A stretch of 64,000 nt of DNA. Origin: Korobacter sp963703075. Lineage in GTDB: Bacteria > Acidobacteriota > Terriglobia > Terriglobales > Acidobacteriaceae. Positions 18,840-28,684 of this stretch are shown piece after piece; position 1 is the stretch's first letter; each line of letters opens with the position of its first letter. The stretch spans positions 3,658,001 to 3,722,000 of the forward strand of contig OY969786.1 in NCBI GenBank assembly GCA_963703075.1, written 5' to 3'. The notes under the pieces are model-generated. The model had not been told where the DNA came from. It saw only the letters and a program-made list of their open reading frames with translations, and searched no databases. The position numbers and the translations under genes are program-made.

Positions 18840-20842
18840 TGTGGATCTGCTTCCAGCATCAGATGCTTTTCAAAGTGCGTCTCGATCTGCGCGGTTGGGC
18901 CATGCACCGTGCCTAGTTCGCGCTTGTTTTCGTAGTCCATCACTTTGTATGCGCGATCCTCGAGCCCGCGCAATTCCACTTTCCCCGTGAATTGCGGTGC
19001 GAAGAACGCGTAGTACATCGACTCTCCCTTCTTGATGGCGTGCGCTTCCGGCCGGTAGAAGCCAATGTCGTACAGCGTTCCCTGGTAGGTGCCTTCGCTC
19101 AGCATTTTGTCGTTGTAGAGCGCTACCCACTTCTCGAAAATGCGTCGCCGGGCCGGCGTCAAATCGAACTGCGTGGCCCGCGAAGCGACTGCCGGCAGCG
19201 TAAACTGCGAGCCCACCACGCCGCCTACCCCCACCGTCGAGGCGAAGTCAGTTGCGTCATCGCTTAACTCAACGTGGTCGCCGAAGTAGGGAACGCCGTC
19301 CCCCAGCAGCGCCTTCAACGCCTTGCCCTTGGTCCGCACCTGCCATGAACTTGACGGATCCGAGGCCACGCTCATGTTGTAGAACGGCATGGTGTAGAAC
19401 GAATACGACGTCCCGCAAGGACAAAACTCAACCAGGGCTCCCGGCTTCAGTTTTTGCGCCTCATCGAAGATCGCCTTGAAGGCTTGCGGCAGTTGTTCGA
19501 TAGAATCCTCGGGTTTCGCGTGATGATGCGCGGGGTTATAGCAGGCGGGGACCGCATTCATGAACTGGCCATCGAGCTTCAGTCCGTCGAAACCCCACTC
19601 GCCAATAATCTTGTCCACGAACTTGCGCTGCACCGTAACTGCGTCCGCGTCGGCGGGGCACAGGTAAAGCGTGTTCCACCAAGAGATTTTCTGAGGCGAT
19701 CCATCCTTGTTGCGCAGCACCAGTTCCGGATCTTCCTTCAGCAACTCCGAGTCCGGCGCCGCGCTCAACGGGGACCACCACAACTGCGCTTTCAATCCCT
19801 GGCGATGGATCTCATCGACCAGTGCCTTCATATCCGCGTCGCCGTGCGGAAATTTCTTCGAATTCAGTGCCAGGTCGCCGTACTTGGTCTGCCAGCCGTC
19901 ATCCACCGTCACCCACGCAAAGCCCAGCCGCTTGGCTTCGGGGATCGTCTTCTCAATCTGCTCTACGTTGAAGCGGCGTCCGTAGCCCCAGGCGCACCAC
20001 ATCGGCCGGAAGCCGGCATCCGCGGCGCGCGCTGACTCGGGCTGTCCCAGGCGCTGCATCATCTTTTTGTAGGTGAGGAGTGCGGTGTAGAAATCGCCTT
20101 GGTGCACCATTGCGAAAGTCTGGAAAGTCGCCAGCGTCGAGCCTGGCGCGATCGGCTGCGGCTTCGCGAATTCAATCGCCAAAGTTGCATGCCGGGCGTC
20201 GGGCATCGCGATCGGCAGCGATACCTCCTTGTCAGTCAACTCCAAATCGCCTACCGCGATTCCCACGTTACGCGACCATATATCGGCAAACGGTGTTCCC
20301 CCGCCATAGTCGCTCGCATTCATGCCAAGGTAATTCTGCTGATGAAATCCGGCCTTCAGCGGCACCACCCAGGCGGGACGCCGCTCATAAGTCCCCGGCT
20401 CAAAAGACCACAACGACGGAGCTGCGGCACTGTAACTGTTATTCATCCAGCGGCTTACTTCGACAGTTGTCGAACTGTCGTTTTGATAAGCGACGTTGAA
20501 GACGATTGCGGACGGGAAGTCGTCGTAGACAGTGGCAGAAACTGTCTTCTGGAGGGTTTCGGCCTTACCCGTCACGACCAGCCGCTTGCCATTGCCCAAT
20601 TTGTCGTGAACGTCTTCCGTATGTTGGGAAACTTGGCCGAAATCGGAAATGATCTTGCCGTTGACCGTGACCGTCTCCGATGCACTCATCGGTCCGATCG
20701 GCAGGTCTTTGCCGGTAAAATGCGCTACGATGCGCGAATGCAGCTCGGCATCGAACTCCACCGAGACGTTCTTTCCATCCAACCGAGTCTGCGCCGGGGC
20801 GTAGGCCACCAGCACTGCGAGCGCAATCAGTAGCCTCTTCAA
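18836..20842 (-). CDS. Secreted GH36-type alpha-galactosidase / alpha-N-acetylgalactosaminidase
   Basis: 668 aa with a signal peptide (MKRLLIALAVLVAYAPAQ). After an N-terminal beta-sandwich comes a TIM barrel with family GH36 marks: FAWVTVDDGWQTKYGDL, GLKAQLWWSPL, and GFDGLKLDGQFM, where the Asp of LKLDG is the expected nucleophile; SVASDPSSSWQVR carries the likely acid/base region. It would release terminal alpha-linked galactose or GalNAc outside the cytoplasm. The next gene, agaS, favours GalNAc as product, but the substrate cannot be fixed from sequence. It starts 8 bp after the TonB receptor stop; the three genes form an operon. Start chosen at MKRLL because it opens the signal peptide. 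Confidence 0.8.
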   Translation of the reverse strand: MKRLLIALAVLVAYAPAQTRLDGKNVSVEFDAELHSRIVAHFTGKDLPIGPMSASETVTVNGKIISDFGQVSQHTEDVHDKLGNGKRLVVTGKAETLQKTVSATVYDDFPSAIVFNVAYQNDSSTTVEVSRWMNNSYSAAAPSLWSFEPGTYERRPAWVVPLKAGFHQQNYLGMNASDYGGGTPFADIWSRNVGIAVGDLELTDKEVSLPIAMPDARHATLAIEFAKPQPIAPGSTLATFQTFAMVHQGDFYTALLTYKKMMQRLGQPESARAADAGFRPMWCAWGYGRRFNVEQIEKTIPEAKRLGFAWVTVDDGWQTKYGDLALNSKKFPHGDADMKALVDEIHRQGLKAQLWWSPLSAAPDSELLKEDPELVLRNKDGSPQKISWWNTLYLCPADADAVTVQRKFVDKIIGEWGFDGLKLDGQFMNAVPACYNPAHHHAKPEDSIEQLPQAFKAIFDEAQKLKPGALVEFCPCGTSYSFYTMPFYNMSVASDPSSSWQVRTKGKALKALLGDGVPYFGDHVELSDDATDFASTVGVGGVVGSQFTLPAVASRATQFDLTPARRRIFEKWVALYNDKMLSEGTYQGTLYDIGFYRPEAHAIKKGESMYYAFFAPQFTGKVELRGLEDRAYKVMDYENKRELGTVHGPTAQIETHFEKHLMLEADPQ

Positions 20843-20850
20843 CGGAGCCC

Positions 20851-23800
20851 CTAGAACAAGTATTTCAGCGCCAGCTGGATCTGCCGCGGCGGCCGTGCTG
20901 CCGTGATCACCCCAAACAGGCTGGGATCGCTGGGGTTGAAGACGGTGGCGTTATTTGAGTTTTGCGGTCCGGAACGCGCAAAGAGCGGATTGTAGTGGTT
21001 GAACACGTTGAAGAACTCCGCGCGGAATTCAATGTGTTGCCGCTCGGTGACGTTGAAATACTTCTCCAGCGCCCAATCGTTCTCTTCAAATCCCGGCCCC
21101 TCAATCGTGTTTCTTCCCACGTTGCCGAAGGTGCCCAGGGCAGCGATGCCGTATGCGCAGGTGTTGAACCACGTTCCCGGAACGCAGGGCGTCGCATTCG
21201 GATTGCCGATCTGGTCCGGACGGTCGGAGGCTCCAACGTTTCCGCCCCCGTCTGCATTCGAGACGCCGTCCGCGCTCGTCACCGTATACCAGTTGCCGGA
21301 GGCGAAACTCGAAATCCCGCTAAACTGCCAGCCGCCGATCACTTCGTTTGCCAGTTTCCCCACGCCGTTAGCAAAGCGCCGCCCTTCCCCGAATGGCAGG
21401 TCATATACGTAGTTGATCACCGCGTGGTGGCGGATGTCGAAGTCGGAGTTTCCATACTCCGCGTTCGGATAGCGGAAGTTGCGGAAGTCGCCGCCGTTTT
21501 GCGATCCCAGGTTGGCGTTGGAAGCGTTGTCGAGCGAATGGGACCAGGTATACGACGCGAGGAAGCTGAAGCCATTCGACCAGTGCCGCTCCAGCTTGGC
21601 TTGCAGCGAGTTGTAATTCGATTGGCCGCCTGAACGGAACCACTGGATCGGCGCATCGATCTGCGGAATCGGCCGCCGTACCGCAAACGGAATATTCGGG
21701 TCCGCCGTGGGTGCAGCCTGGTTGCCGTTGAGGAAGGTGTAGAGCTTCAGCCCTCGCGAGCCCGCGTAGCCCACGTCGAGCACCATGTTTTTGGCGACTT
21801 CGCGCTGCACATTCAAGTGCCACATCTGCATGTACGGCGTGCGCAGCTTGGGATCCACCGAGTACAGGATCGGAGTGTTCGGGTCGGTGAGCGACGACGC
21901 CGGGAACCCGTTCTGCAGGAATTCCAATCCAGGGATCGCGCAGTCCTGCCCACTCGCTGCCAGCGCGGGGTTCAGGGACGAAAGCGAACATGGCGTATTG
22001 AACGACTGGGTAATGAAATACGGCGGATTGAATCCCGGGCTTGGGTTTGAATACGGCCCATTTTCCTGGCCGCCATAGAAAATTCCATAGCCGGTGCGGA
22101 TGACCGTCTTCTGCGTAACCAAGTAGGCGATTCCGATGCGCGGCGCGAAATTGTTTCGGTCCGGATTGATCAGGCCCGGAGTTGCGGTCGCCGAAACCGG
22201 AATGATCGACGCCAGGTATGGGGTCAACTGCGCGGTTTGGCCCTTCGGCAGGATCAACGTGGCGGTCGCCAGGTCGAAAGTTCCCTGCTCGTTGTTGCGC
22301 TCCTTCACGGTCGTGAACAGTTCGTAGCGCAGGCCAAGGTTAAGAGTAAGTCGATCGCTCACCTTCCAGTCATCCTGGGCGAAGAAGGCGTAGATCGGGC
22401 GATGATAATCGACGTTCTTGATGTTGTTGATACCACCGCCATCGGTGGCGCCGAGGAGGAACGATGCGTAGCCCGAGCCGCTCCCCAGCGGATTGCCGCT
22501 GGAGTCCACCGTATTCTGCGATCCTGGATTACCCGTGAAGTCGTTGGAGAAATCCAGCGTACCGCGGGACTCCGCCGGTTGATCGATGGTGAACTCTTCC
22601 TTTCGGATCTCGGTTCCAAATTTCCAGGTGTGACGGCCGCGCACCATGGTTATGTCTTCATCGAGCACATACGTGTTCTGCAATTCAACCGAGGGCAAGA
22701 AGGTGGGACTGCCGAGGGTGGAAACGTCGCTGAAGGTGAGCTGTGGCAAGCCGCCGTTGTCCGGACCAAAAGGCACTCCGGGAAAACCGACTTGCGCCGA
22801 GACATTGGTGTTGTAACCGTCCTGAAAGCGATGGGAATTGACCCGGTTGTAGCCGAGCCGGAATTCGTTGATCAGCGTCGGGGAGAACGTATGGATGTCG
22901 CTGATCGCCACGCTGCGGTATGAGTCATCTTCGATGCCGCTGAAGAAGCCGCCACCATCTCCGCCGGTCGCCTGGAAGGTGGAGGGGATGTAGCTCGGCT
23001 GGTTTTCATAGCTGAAGCGGCCGAAGATGTTGTTCTTGTCGGAAAATTTATGGTCGATGCGAACATCGAAGTTGGCGCGGTTGGTCGACTGCACCGGATC
23101 GGTGTAGTAATTGAACCCCGCGTTGATGTTGCTGTTCGGCAGCGGAAACAATTTCGTCAGCCGCTGCGCCAGCGGATCTTGCACGTTGTTAGGAATTACG
23201 TTCGACGGCAACCCGCCACTGTAGCCGAACGGCACACCGCAAACTCCGGTTGGATTGCTCGGGTAAACCTGCGTCAGGCGCGTATTGAAGATTTCGCCCG
23301 AGTAAGTCGGCTGGCCATTGCAATCGAGCACTGGCTGATTATTTGAGCCGTCGAATACTTGCGTCGTGGTGTCCAGCAGCTCCGAGAAGTCGCCGTTACG
23401 CTCCGCCTGGTCGGGCACAATCGCCGTTTGCGGCTGCGCCTGCCGCTGCCGCAGGCCTTCAAAGTCCGCGAAGAAGAACGTCCGGTTCTTGATGATCGGC
23501 CCCCCGAGCATCAGGCCATATTGGTTTTGCTTGTAGGGCTGCCGCGTGGTGTCGTAGTAGTAGCGCGCATCGAGGTCTTCGTTGCGGAAAAATTCCCACG
23601 CGCCTCCGTGAAAATCATTGGTGCCGGACTTGATCACGGCATTGATGATGGCGCCGTTGCCGCGCCCGAACTCCGCGCTGTAGGCGTTCGTTTGGACCTT
23701 GAATTCTTCCAGGGCGTCGATCGGCGGCTGGATGACGAAGTTGGTTTCGTTCAGCAGGTCGGGAAGGTTGGAATTGTTGTCCACGCCATCGAGCAGGAAA

Positions 23801-24393
23801 TTATTCTGCAACGAACGCGCGCCGTTGGAACTGAAGCCGTAGCCGCCCTCGTCGCGCGAACCGGGTTCGCTCGGCGCCACGCCCGTGCTCAACTGCGCAA
23901 GTTGCGCGAAGTTACGTCCGTTGAGCGGCAACTCCGATACCTGGCGTTGGCCGACGACCTGGCCGAGTTCCGAAGTTTCTGTCTCGAGTTGCGGAGCCGC
24001 TGCGATGACCTCGACCTGTTCAGCCGCCTGGCCGACCTGCAATTGCAGATCGAGCACGGCGCGTTCCTGCACCTGCAACTCCACCGGTCCGGCAACCACG
24101 CCACGGAAGCCGGCATGCTTCGCCTCCACCGTGTAGTGCCCAATGCGAAGCGGGCTGGCGACGTATTCGCCTTGCGCGTTGGTCGTGACCTTCACGTCTC
24201 CACCGTGGTCGAGGTCATGGACGATCACGTCCGCACCGACCACGATGGCGCCGGAAGGATCGTGGACGACACCGGCAATCGTGCCGGCGTCCTTCTGCGC
24301 AAACATCAGCGCCGAGCCCCACAACGTGAGAATCAAGACGAGGAATCCCGGCCGCACTTTCAGAATTGTCCTGCTTGCACGCGCGCTCACCAT
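20851..24393 (-). CDS. TonB-dependent receptor, Oar-like, with carboxypeptidase-regulatory domain
   Basis: 1180 aa outer-membrane receptor. Signal peptide (LKVRPGFLVLILTLWGSALMFA), then a CarboxypepD_reg domain (GTIAGVVHDPSGAIVVGADV...GHYTVEAKHAGFRG), a plug domain (SELPLNGRNFAQLAQLSTGV ... NNFLLDGVDNNSN) and a long beta-barrel ending in LALKYLF with terminal Phe. This is the Oar-type layout abundant in Acidobacteria. First gene of the minus-strand operon with the GH36 enzyme and AgaS, so it probably imports the oligosaccharide or glycopeptide that the enzyme attacks. A 150-bp gap to the upstream kinase gene should hold its promoter. Confidence 0.9.
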   Translation of the reverse strand: MVSARASRTILKVRPGFLVLILTLWGSALMFAQKDAGTIAGVVHDPSGAIVVGADVIVHDLDHGGDVKVTTNAQGEYVASPLRIGHYTVEAKHAGFRGVVAGPVELQVQERAVLDLQLQVGQAAEQVEVIAAAPQLETETSELGQVVGQRQVSELPLNGRNFAQLAQLSTGVAPSEPGSRDEGGYGFSSNGARSLQNNFLLDGVDNNSNLPDLLNETNFVIQPPIDALEEFKVQTNAYSAEFGRGNGAIINAVIKSGTNDFHGGAWEFFRNEDLDARYYYDTTRQPYKQNQYGLMLGGPIIKNRTFFFADFEGLRQRQAQPQTAIVPDQAERNGDFSELLDTTTQVFDGSNNQPVLDCNGQPTYSGEIFNTRLTQVYPSNPTGVCGVPFGYSGGLPSNVIPNNVQDPLAQRLTKLFPLPNSNINAGFNYYTDPVQSTNRANFDVRIDHKFSDKNNIFGRFSYENQPSYIPSTFQATGGDGGGFFSGIEDDSYRSVAISDIHTFSPTLINEFRLGYNRVNSHRFQDGYNTNVSAQVGFPGVPFGPDNGGLPQLTFSDVSTLGSPTFLPSVELQNTYVLDEDITMVRGRHTWKFGTEIRKEEFTIDQPAESRGTLDFSNDFTGNPGSQNTVDSSGNPLGSGSGYASFLLGATDGGGINNIKNVDYHRPIYAFFAQDDWKVSDRLTLNLGLRYELFTTVKERNNEQGTFDLATATLILPKGQTAQLTPYLASIIPVSATATPGLINPDRNNFAPRIGIAYLVTQKTVIRTGYGIFYGGQENGPYSNPSPGFNPPYFITQSFNTPCSLSSLNPALAASGQDCAIPGLEFLQNGFPASSLTDPNTPILYSVDPKLRTPYMQMWHLNVQREVAKNMVLDVGYAGSRGLKLYTFLNGNQAAPTADPNIPFAVRRPIPQIDAPIQWFRSGGQSNYNSLQAKLERHWSNGFSFLASYTWSHSLDNASNANLGSQNGGDFRNFRYPNAEYGNSDFDIRHHAVINYVYDLPFGEGRRFANGVGKLANEVIGGWQFSGISSFASGNWYTVTSADGVSNADGGGNVGASDRPDQIGNPNATPCVPGTWFNTCAYGIAALGTFGNVGRNTIEGPGFEENDWALEKYFNVTERQHIEFRAEFFNVFNHYNPLFARSGPQNSNNATVFNPSDPSLFGVITAARPPRQIQLALKYLF

Positions 24394-24542
24394 CGTGTCA
24401 CCCCCGCTTAGTGTCTTTCACAGACTTTCGTTACTTTTCTCAAGCTTGCGTTTTATACGCTGAACAAAAGTGCCAGTCAAGAGCAATTCGCACCCCGCCG
24501 CCAGCAAAATTTAGCTTCGCAAAAGTCACTTTTTCGCGAGTT

Positions 24543-25490
24543 TTAGTTCGAAAAAGGACGAATTTCGACGTTTTTTGCCACCTGTTTTACAGCCTCTGGG
24601 GAGATCATGCCCGGGCTGGAAGCCAGGCAATTGGCAGTCCCACAGGCGATCGCGAGGCGCAAACATTCTTCGAGACTGAGTCCCCGGGCAATCGCAACCG
24701 CCCATCCCGCGAGGAACGAATCGCCGGAACCGACGTTCGAAACCGCGTCAACCCGCGGGGCGGTGGCGTGTAGCACGCCATCGCTGACGACAACCGCGCC
24801 CTCTGCGCCCAGCGAAACGATCACCGTAAGCGGACCGCGGCGCTGCAGTTCCCGCGCGGCTTCAACGGCCTCCGCGACGGATCGAATCTCCCGGCCTGCG
24901 AGCGCCGCGAGTTCCTGCCGATTGGGCTTGATGACGTCCGGCGCGGCGCTGAGTGCGGCTGCGAGCGGTTCACCGCTGGTATCGAGCATCACGATGCACC
25001 CAGCCTGTTTCGCGCCGCGCACCAAGTCCGCGTAGAAAGAACTCACGAGCCCCTGCGGCAAGCTTCCGGAAATTACGACCAGCGGGCGACTGCTGAGCTC
25101 GCGCTCGAACGCGCGATGCAGCGCCGTAGCTTCGGTTTCGCGAATCGCCGGGCCGGGCTCTAACACCTCGGTGATCTCTCCCATAGATTCGTCGATCAAC
25201 TCCAGGTTGGTGCGCGTTCTCGCGACGATCGGGACCACGACTGGGGTCACGCCATGCGCGGCGATGCCGGCGCGGCAACTTTCTCCCTCCGGGCCGCCGA
25301 GCGGCGCAAGCCAACGCACTTCCGCGCCCAGCGCTTTGGCGGCAAAGGCGACATGCGCCGCCTTCCCCCCAGCCTCGGGATCGGCGCTGGTGGCGCGATT
25401 CACGCGGCCGGCGAGGAATTCCGGGAGGCGGATACGGCGATCGATGGCCGGGTTCAAGCTGACGCACAGGATTTTCGGGATGGGATTCAT
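24543..25490 (-). CDS. PfkB-family hexose kinase (1-phosphofructokinase / tagatose-6-phosphate kinase type)
   Basis: 315 aa. Starts MNPIPKILCVSLNPAIDRRIRLP, the LacC/FruK-type opening, with GGKAAHVAFAAKALGAEV near the N-terminus and NVGSGDSFLAGWAVA as the C-terminal PfkB motif with catalytic Asp. FruK/LacC members phosphorylate fructose-1-P or tagatose-6-P. Given AgaS next door, tagatose-6-phosphate is the more likely substrate. The start at 25490 matches the family; a longer frame to 25547 overlaps the divergent kinase. It shares a 59-bp divergent promoter region with the second PfkB gene. Confidence 0.8.
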   Translation of the reverse strand: MNPIPKILCVSLNPAIDRRIRLPEFLAGRVNRATSADPEAGGKAAHVAFAAKALGAEVRWLAPLGGPEGESCRAGIAAHGVTPVVVPIVARTRTNLELIDESMGEITEVLEPGPAIRETEATALHRAFERELSSRPLVVISGSLPQGLVSSFYADLVRGAKQAGCIVMLDTSGEPLAAALSAAPDVIKPNRQELAALAGREIRSVAEAVEAARELQRRGPLTVIVSLGAEGAVVVSDGVLHATAPRVDAVSNVGSGDSFLAGWAVAIARGLSLEECLRLAIACGTANCLASSPGMISPEAVKQVAKNVEIRPFSN

Positions 25491-25549
25491 CTGTGAGAGA
25501 TTGCGAGACACGCAAAGCAGCGCCAGTATACTCGGAGCGCGGAGCACGC

Positions 25550-26471
25550 ATGGGAATCGATATTGCGATCGTCGGCGAGATCAACCTGGATTTAATTATG
25601 TATGGGCTACCGAGCGAAATGCCGCAGGAGCGCGAGCTTTTGGCGAGCGATTTCCGCATGACGCTGGGCAGTTCTTCGGCCATCGTCGCGCATAACCTGG
25701 CGACGCTTGGGTCGTCCGTAAGCTTCACTGCCTGCGTTGGGCACGGATCCCATGGGCAAGCTCGCACTGGAATATTTGCGCAGCCGTGGCGTCGACTTGA
25801 CGCGCGTGATCCCATCGCCCAAAGCCACGTCGACCGGGGTGACGCTGATCCTGCCCCACGGCAAGGAGCGGCACATCCTGACTTTTCCGGGAACGATGTT
25901 CGAGCTGGGTTATGCGGATCTCGATCTCGCGTTCCTGAAATCGGCCAAACATTTCCACCTGTCGTCGTTGTACCTGCAACGCGCACTTTTGCCGGATGTG
26001 CCGCGGCTGCTGCGCGAGCTCAAAGGGGCCGGACTTACGATTTCCCTCGACACCAACGATGATCCCGACGATCGGTGGGAAGGTTTGGACGAAGTATTGG
26101 CGCTGGTCGATATTTTTCTGCCGAACCGGCAGGAGGCGTGCCGGATTGCGCAGACCGAGAACGTGGAGGTCGCCATCGAGCGGCTTGCCCAGCAGGTGCC
26201 CATCCTGGTGGTGAAGTTGGGGCCGCAGGGCGCGATTCTGCGCAAGGGGACGCAGAAGATGAAGGCCGCTGGAAACGCGGTTGAGGTGGTGGACACGGTG
26301 GGGGCTGGGGACAGTTTCGACGCCGGGTTCCTGCACAAGTTCGTGCATGGCGCGGCGCTCGACGAGTGCTTGCGCTTCGCAAACCGGACGGCTGCCTACT
26401 CGACGACCGCGGCGGGCGGGGTTGAAGCCTTTCGCAATGACGAGAGGCGAAGAAGTTTCCTCGAGAATTAG
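25550..26471 (+). CDS. PfkB-family sugar kinase, interrupted by one frameshift
   Basis: About 306 aa when joined. MGIDIAIVGEINLDLIMYGLP, then FRMTLGSSSAIVAHNLATLGSSVSFTACVG; the frame slips at about 25739 in a GGG run (one G too many) and resumes TDPMGKLALEYLRSRGVDLTRV. The C-terminal motif VDTVGAGDSFDAGFLHKF holds the anion hole and catalytic Asp. A ribokinase/fructokinase-like enzyme; the exact sugar is unknown but the locus suggests an amino-sugar or hexose of the same pathway. The extra base looks like a consensus error rather than decay. It ends in a 4-bp overlap with the convergent deoR-type gene. Confidence 0.75.
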
Positions 26472-27274
26472 ACCAACAGCAGTTCGCAGCCCGCGGCGCG
26501 CAGGCGTTCCTCGATCTCCGCAGGGAGATTGCGGTCGGTGATCACTTTGTGAATGCCGGACAGCGAGGTGATGCGGGACATGCTGCGTTTGGTGAACTTG
26601 GTGGAATCGGCCACCAGCACGACCTCGCGAGCGATCTTCACCATCGCCTGGTTGACCAGCGATTCCTCGAGGTTCGGCGTGCTCGGTCCGAATTCCGGGT
26701 CGCAGGCAGCAGCCCCGAGGAAGAGCCGGTCGGCGGAGAGGTGCTGCAGCATGCTCTCAGCGAAGCCGCCGACGACGGAAACCGAATCGGCGCGCAGAAT
26801 TCCGCCGACGATCACCAGTTGAATGCCTTGCACGCCGAGCAACTCCATGGCGACGTTGACGCCATTGGTGATCACCTGCAATCCCTTTTTGCCTTTGAGA
26901 TGGCGGGCAATCTCCTGGGTAGTGGTGCCGGAATCGAGGATGATGGTTTCCCCGTCGTTGACCATGGCAGCCGCCGCGGCTCCGATGCGACGCTTTTCGG
27001 CGGCCTGGGTCTGCAAGCGTTCGGTCAGCGACGATTCGAGATTGGACGTCTCGTAATGCACCGCGCCGCCGCGGGAGCGCACCAGCAACCCCCGGCGATG
27101 CAGCTCATTCAGATCGCTGCGAATGGTGACGGCCGAGGTGTTGAAGCGTTCGCTCAGCTCCTGGACGAGCACTCGTCCGCGCTCGCGCACGAGCTGGACG
27201 ATCTGCATGCGCCGCTCCTCGCTCATCAAAGCGTCGGAACCGCTTACCGAATTCGTTCCATCCGCATTGGCCAT
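26468..27274 (-). CDS. DeoR-family transcriptional regulator (AgaR-like)
   Basis: 268 aa. N-terminal DeoR helix-turn-helix: ERRMQIVQLVRERGRVLVQELSERFNTSAVTIRSDLNELHRRGLLVRSRGGAV. The C-terminal DeoRC sensor: GETIILDSGTTTQEIARHL, VITNGVNVAMEL, and VVLVADSTKFTKRS. Members are repressors relieved by a sugar phosphate. Located beside the kinases and AgaS, it is the likely regulator of the locus. M17 (27226) is an alternative start, directly before the HTH. Convergent with and overlapping the second PfkB gene. Confidence 0.85.
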   Translation of the reverse strand: MANADGTNSVSGSDALMSEERRMQIVQLVRERGRVLVQELSERFNTSAVTIRSDLNELHRRGLLVRSRGGAVHYETSNLESSLTERLQTQAAEKRRIGAAAAAMVNDGETIILDSGTTTQEIARHLKGKKGLQVITNGVNVAMELLGVQGIQLVIVGGILRADSVSVVGGFAESMLQHLSADRLFLGAAACDPEFGPSTPNLEESLVNQAMVKIAREVVLVADSTKFTKRSMSRITSLSGIHKVITDRNLPAEIEERLRAAGCELLLV

Positions 27275-27372
27275 CGATGAAGTGCGAGGCGCGCATCAAG
27301 TGCGACGCGAGCCTCATCAGGCGCTCATTCTAACCCAGCGTCAAAGCGCGACGCTGTGAATGGAAGCAAGCT

Positions 27373-28512
27373 CTAACGCGATGCGATTCTCGGCGGCTGC
27401 GCGAAGAGCTTATCGGCGTTGAGGTGATAAACCTTCTCGAGGACAGGGTCGGGAAGTTCCATGCCGTAAATCTTCCAGCGCCCTTGCCCGGGATATCCCC
27501 AGTAGTCAAAATATTCATCGCCGGTTTCGAGCCAGCGAAAATAATTCTGGTACATGCCTTCTTCGGGGCCGTTATCCGTACCGAACATGATGCGGTCCTG
27601 GTACTTGAGGAAGAACTCGCGCGCACGGCGCGGCTGGCGTCCTAATTCCGCTTCGCGGGCGCCGAACTCGACATAGACATTGGGATTGTGATCGAGCATG
27701 CTGCTGACGTAGTCGAGGTTCTCCGGCCAGTTGGCCATGTGCAGGGCAACGAATGTGGTATGCGGATGGCGCGCGAAAACGCGGTCGCGTGCGGCGAGAA
27801 CCGACTCCTTGGTGGGGAACTGCGGACCGTAGAAGCTCCAGTCAGGATGTTCGGTTAACTCTTCGTAACGCTCATTGTGGCCGTCGATCGGGTAAAAGAA
27901 AGCTTCGGGATCAGTGACGTGAATGGAGACCGGAATCCCCAGGCGGCCACATTCCTCCCAGACAGGATCGAGGCGCGGATCGTCGACGGTGATCAGTTTT
28001 CCGGTTTTGTCGCGGACTCCGAGGCCAAGATCTTTCAGGATCTTGAGCCCGCGGGCGCCGCGTCGCACCGAGTCATCGAGCTGCTGCACCATTTCCTGGG
28101 AGAAATTCGGATCGTCAATCTTGCTCCAATCGAATTGGGTAAACACCAGGAACCGGCCGGGATACGGTTTCACCATCTCGTCGATGACGTGCTGCAGTTT
28201 GTCACCCCACATGCCGGTGAGGATCACGATGATCTTGATATTGAGCTTGTCCATGCGAGCCACGAGCTCGGCGGGAGGCATATGGTCCTCAATGCCCATG
28301 GCGTCGTTCACGTGCTGATGCACGTCGAAGACCGGGAACTTTGCCCGCTCGATCGGATGCTGCTGGGCGTGGAGCATCGACTTGGGAGAGAAGTCGCGCA
28401 ACAGGAGAGTTTTCTTTTGCTCGGCATCGGCGGCGGATTTGTAACCGATGTCTTGCGCATGGAGGACGGGTACGGCAAGAAAGATGGGGAGAGCCCAGAG
28501 CCAAAGCTTCAT
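27373..28512 (-). CDS. Secreted amidohydrolase-family protein
   Basis: 379 aa with signal peptide (MKLWLWALPIFLAVPVLHAQ). The amidohydrolase_2 TIM barrel begins FPVFDVHQHV (metal-binding HxH) and continues with IPVSIHVTDP, TTFVALHMANW and MFGTDNGPE (final metal Asp). Members are metal-dependent hydrolases or decarboxylases; the reaction here is unknown. It is downstream of the deoR-type gene on the same strand but separated by about 100 bp, and it is divergent from the large kinase gene. Confidence 0.75.
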   Translation of the reverse strand: MKLWLWALPIFLAVPVLHAQDIGYKSAADAEQKKTLLLRDFSPKSMLHAQQHPIERAKFPVFDVHQHVNDAMGIEDHMPPAELVARMDKLNIKIIVILTGMWGDKLQHVIDEMVKPYPGRFLVFTQFDWSKIDDPNFSQEMVQQLDDSVRRGARGLKILKDLGLGVRDKTGKLITVDDPRLDPVWEECGRLGIPVSIHVTDPEAFFYPIDGHNERYEELTEHPDWSFYGPQFPTKESVLAARDRVFARHPHTTFVALHMANWPENLDYVSSMLDHNPNVYVEFGAREAELGRQPRRAREFFLKYQDRIMFGTDNGPEEGMYQNYFRWLETGDEYFDYWGYPGQGRWKIYGMELPDPVLEKVYHLNADKLFAQPPRIASR

Positions 28513-28684
28513 AATTCCCTCGATTTTTAGAGTGCAAGCCGGACAGCATCTTACCGGTTACCGTGTAAACCTTAATCCGTACCTGCCCGGAAGCGCCCGT
28601 TTTACGCACGGTTTCAGGCGAAACAAGGTTATACTCAGGCACAATTCCCGGGTTGTTGAACCGGTTCTGGCCTGAAGAGAAAAC

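Noticed and set aside
23359..24411. 350-codon open frame antisense to the TonB receptor
   Set aside because: It mirrors a well-supported receptor gene, has Arg/Leu/Val-rich low-sense composition typical of the antisense of GC-rich coding DNA and no recognisable domain.
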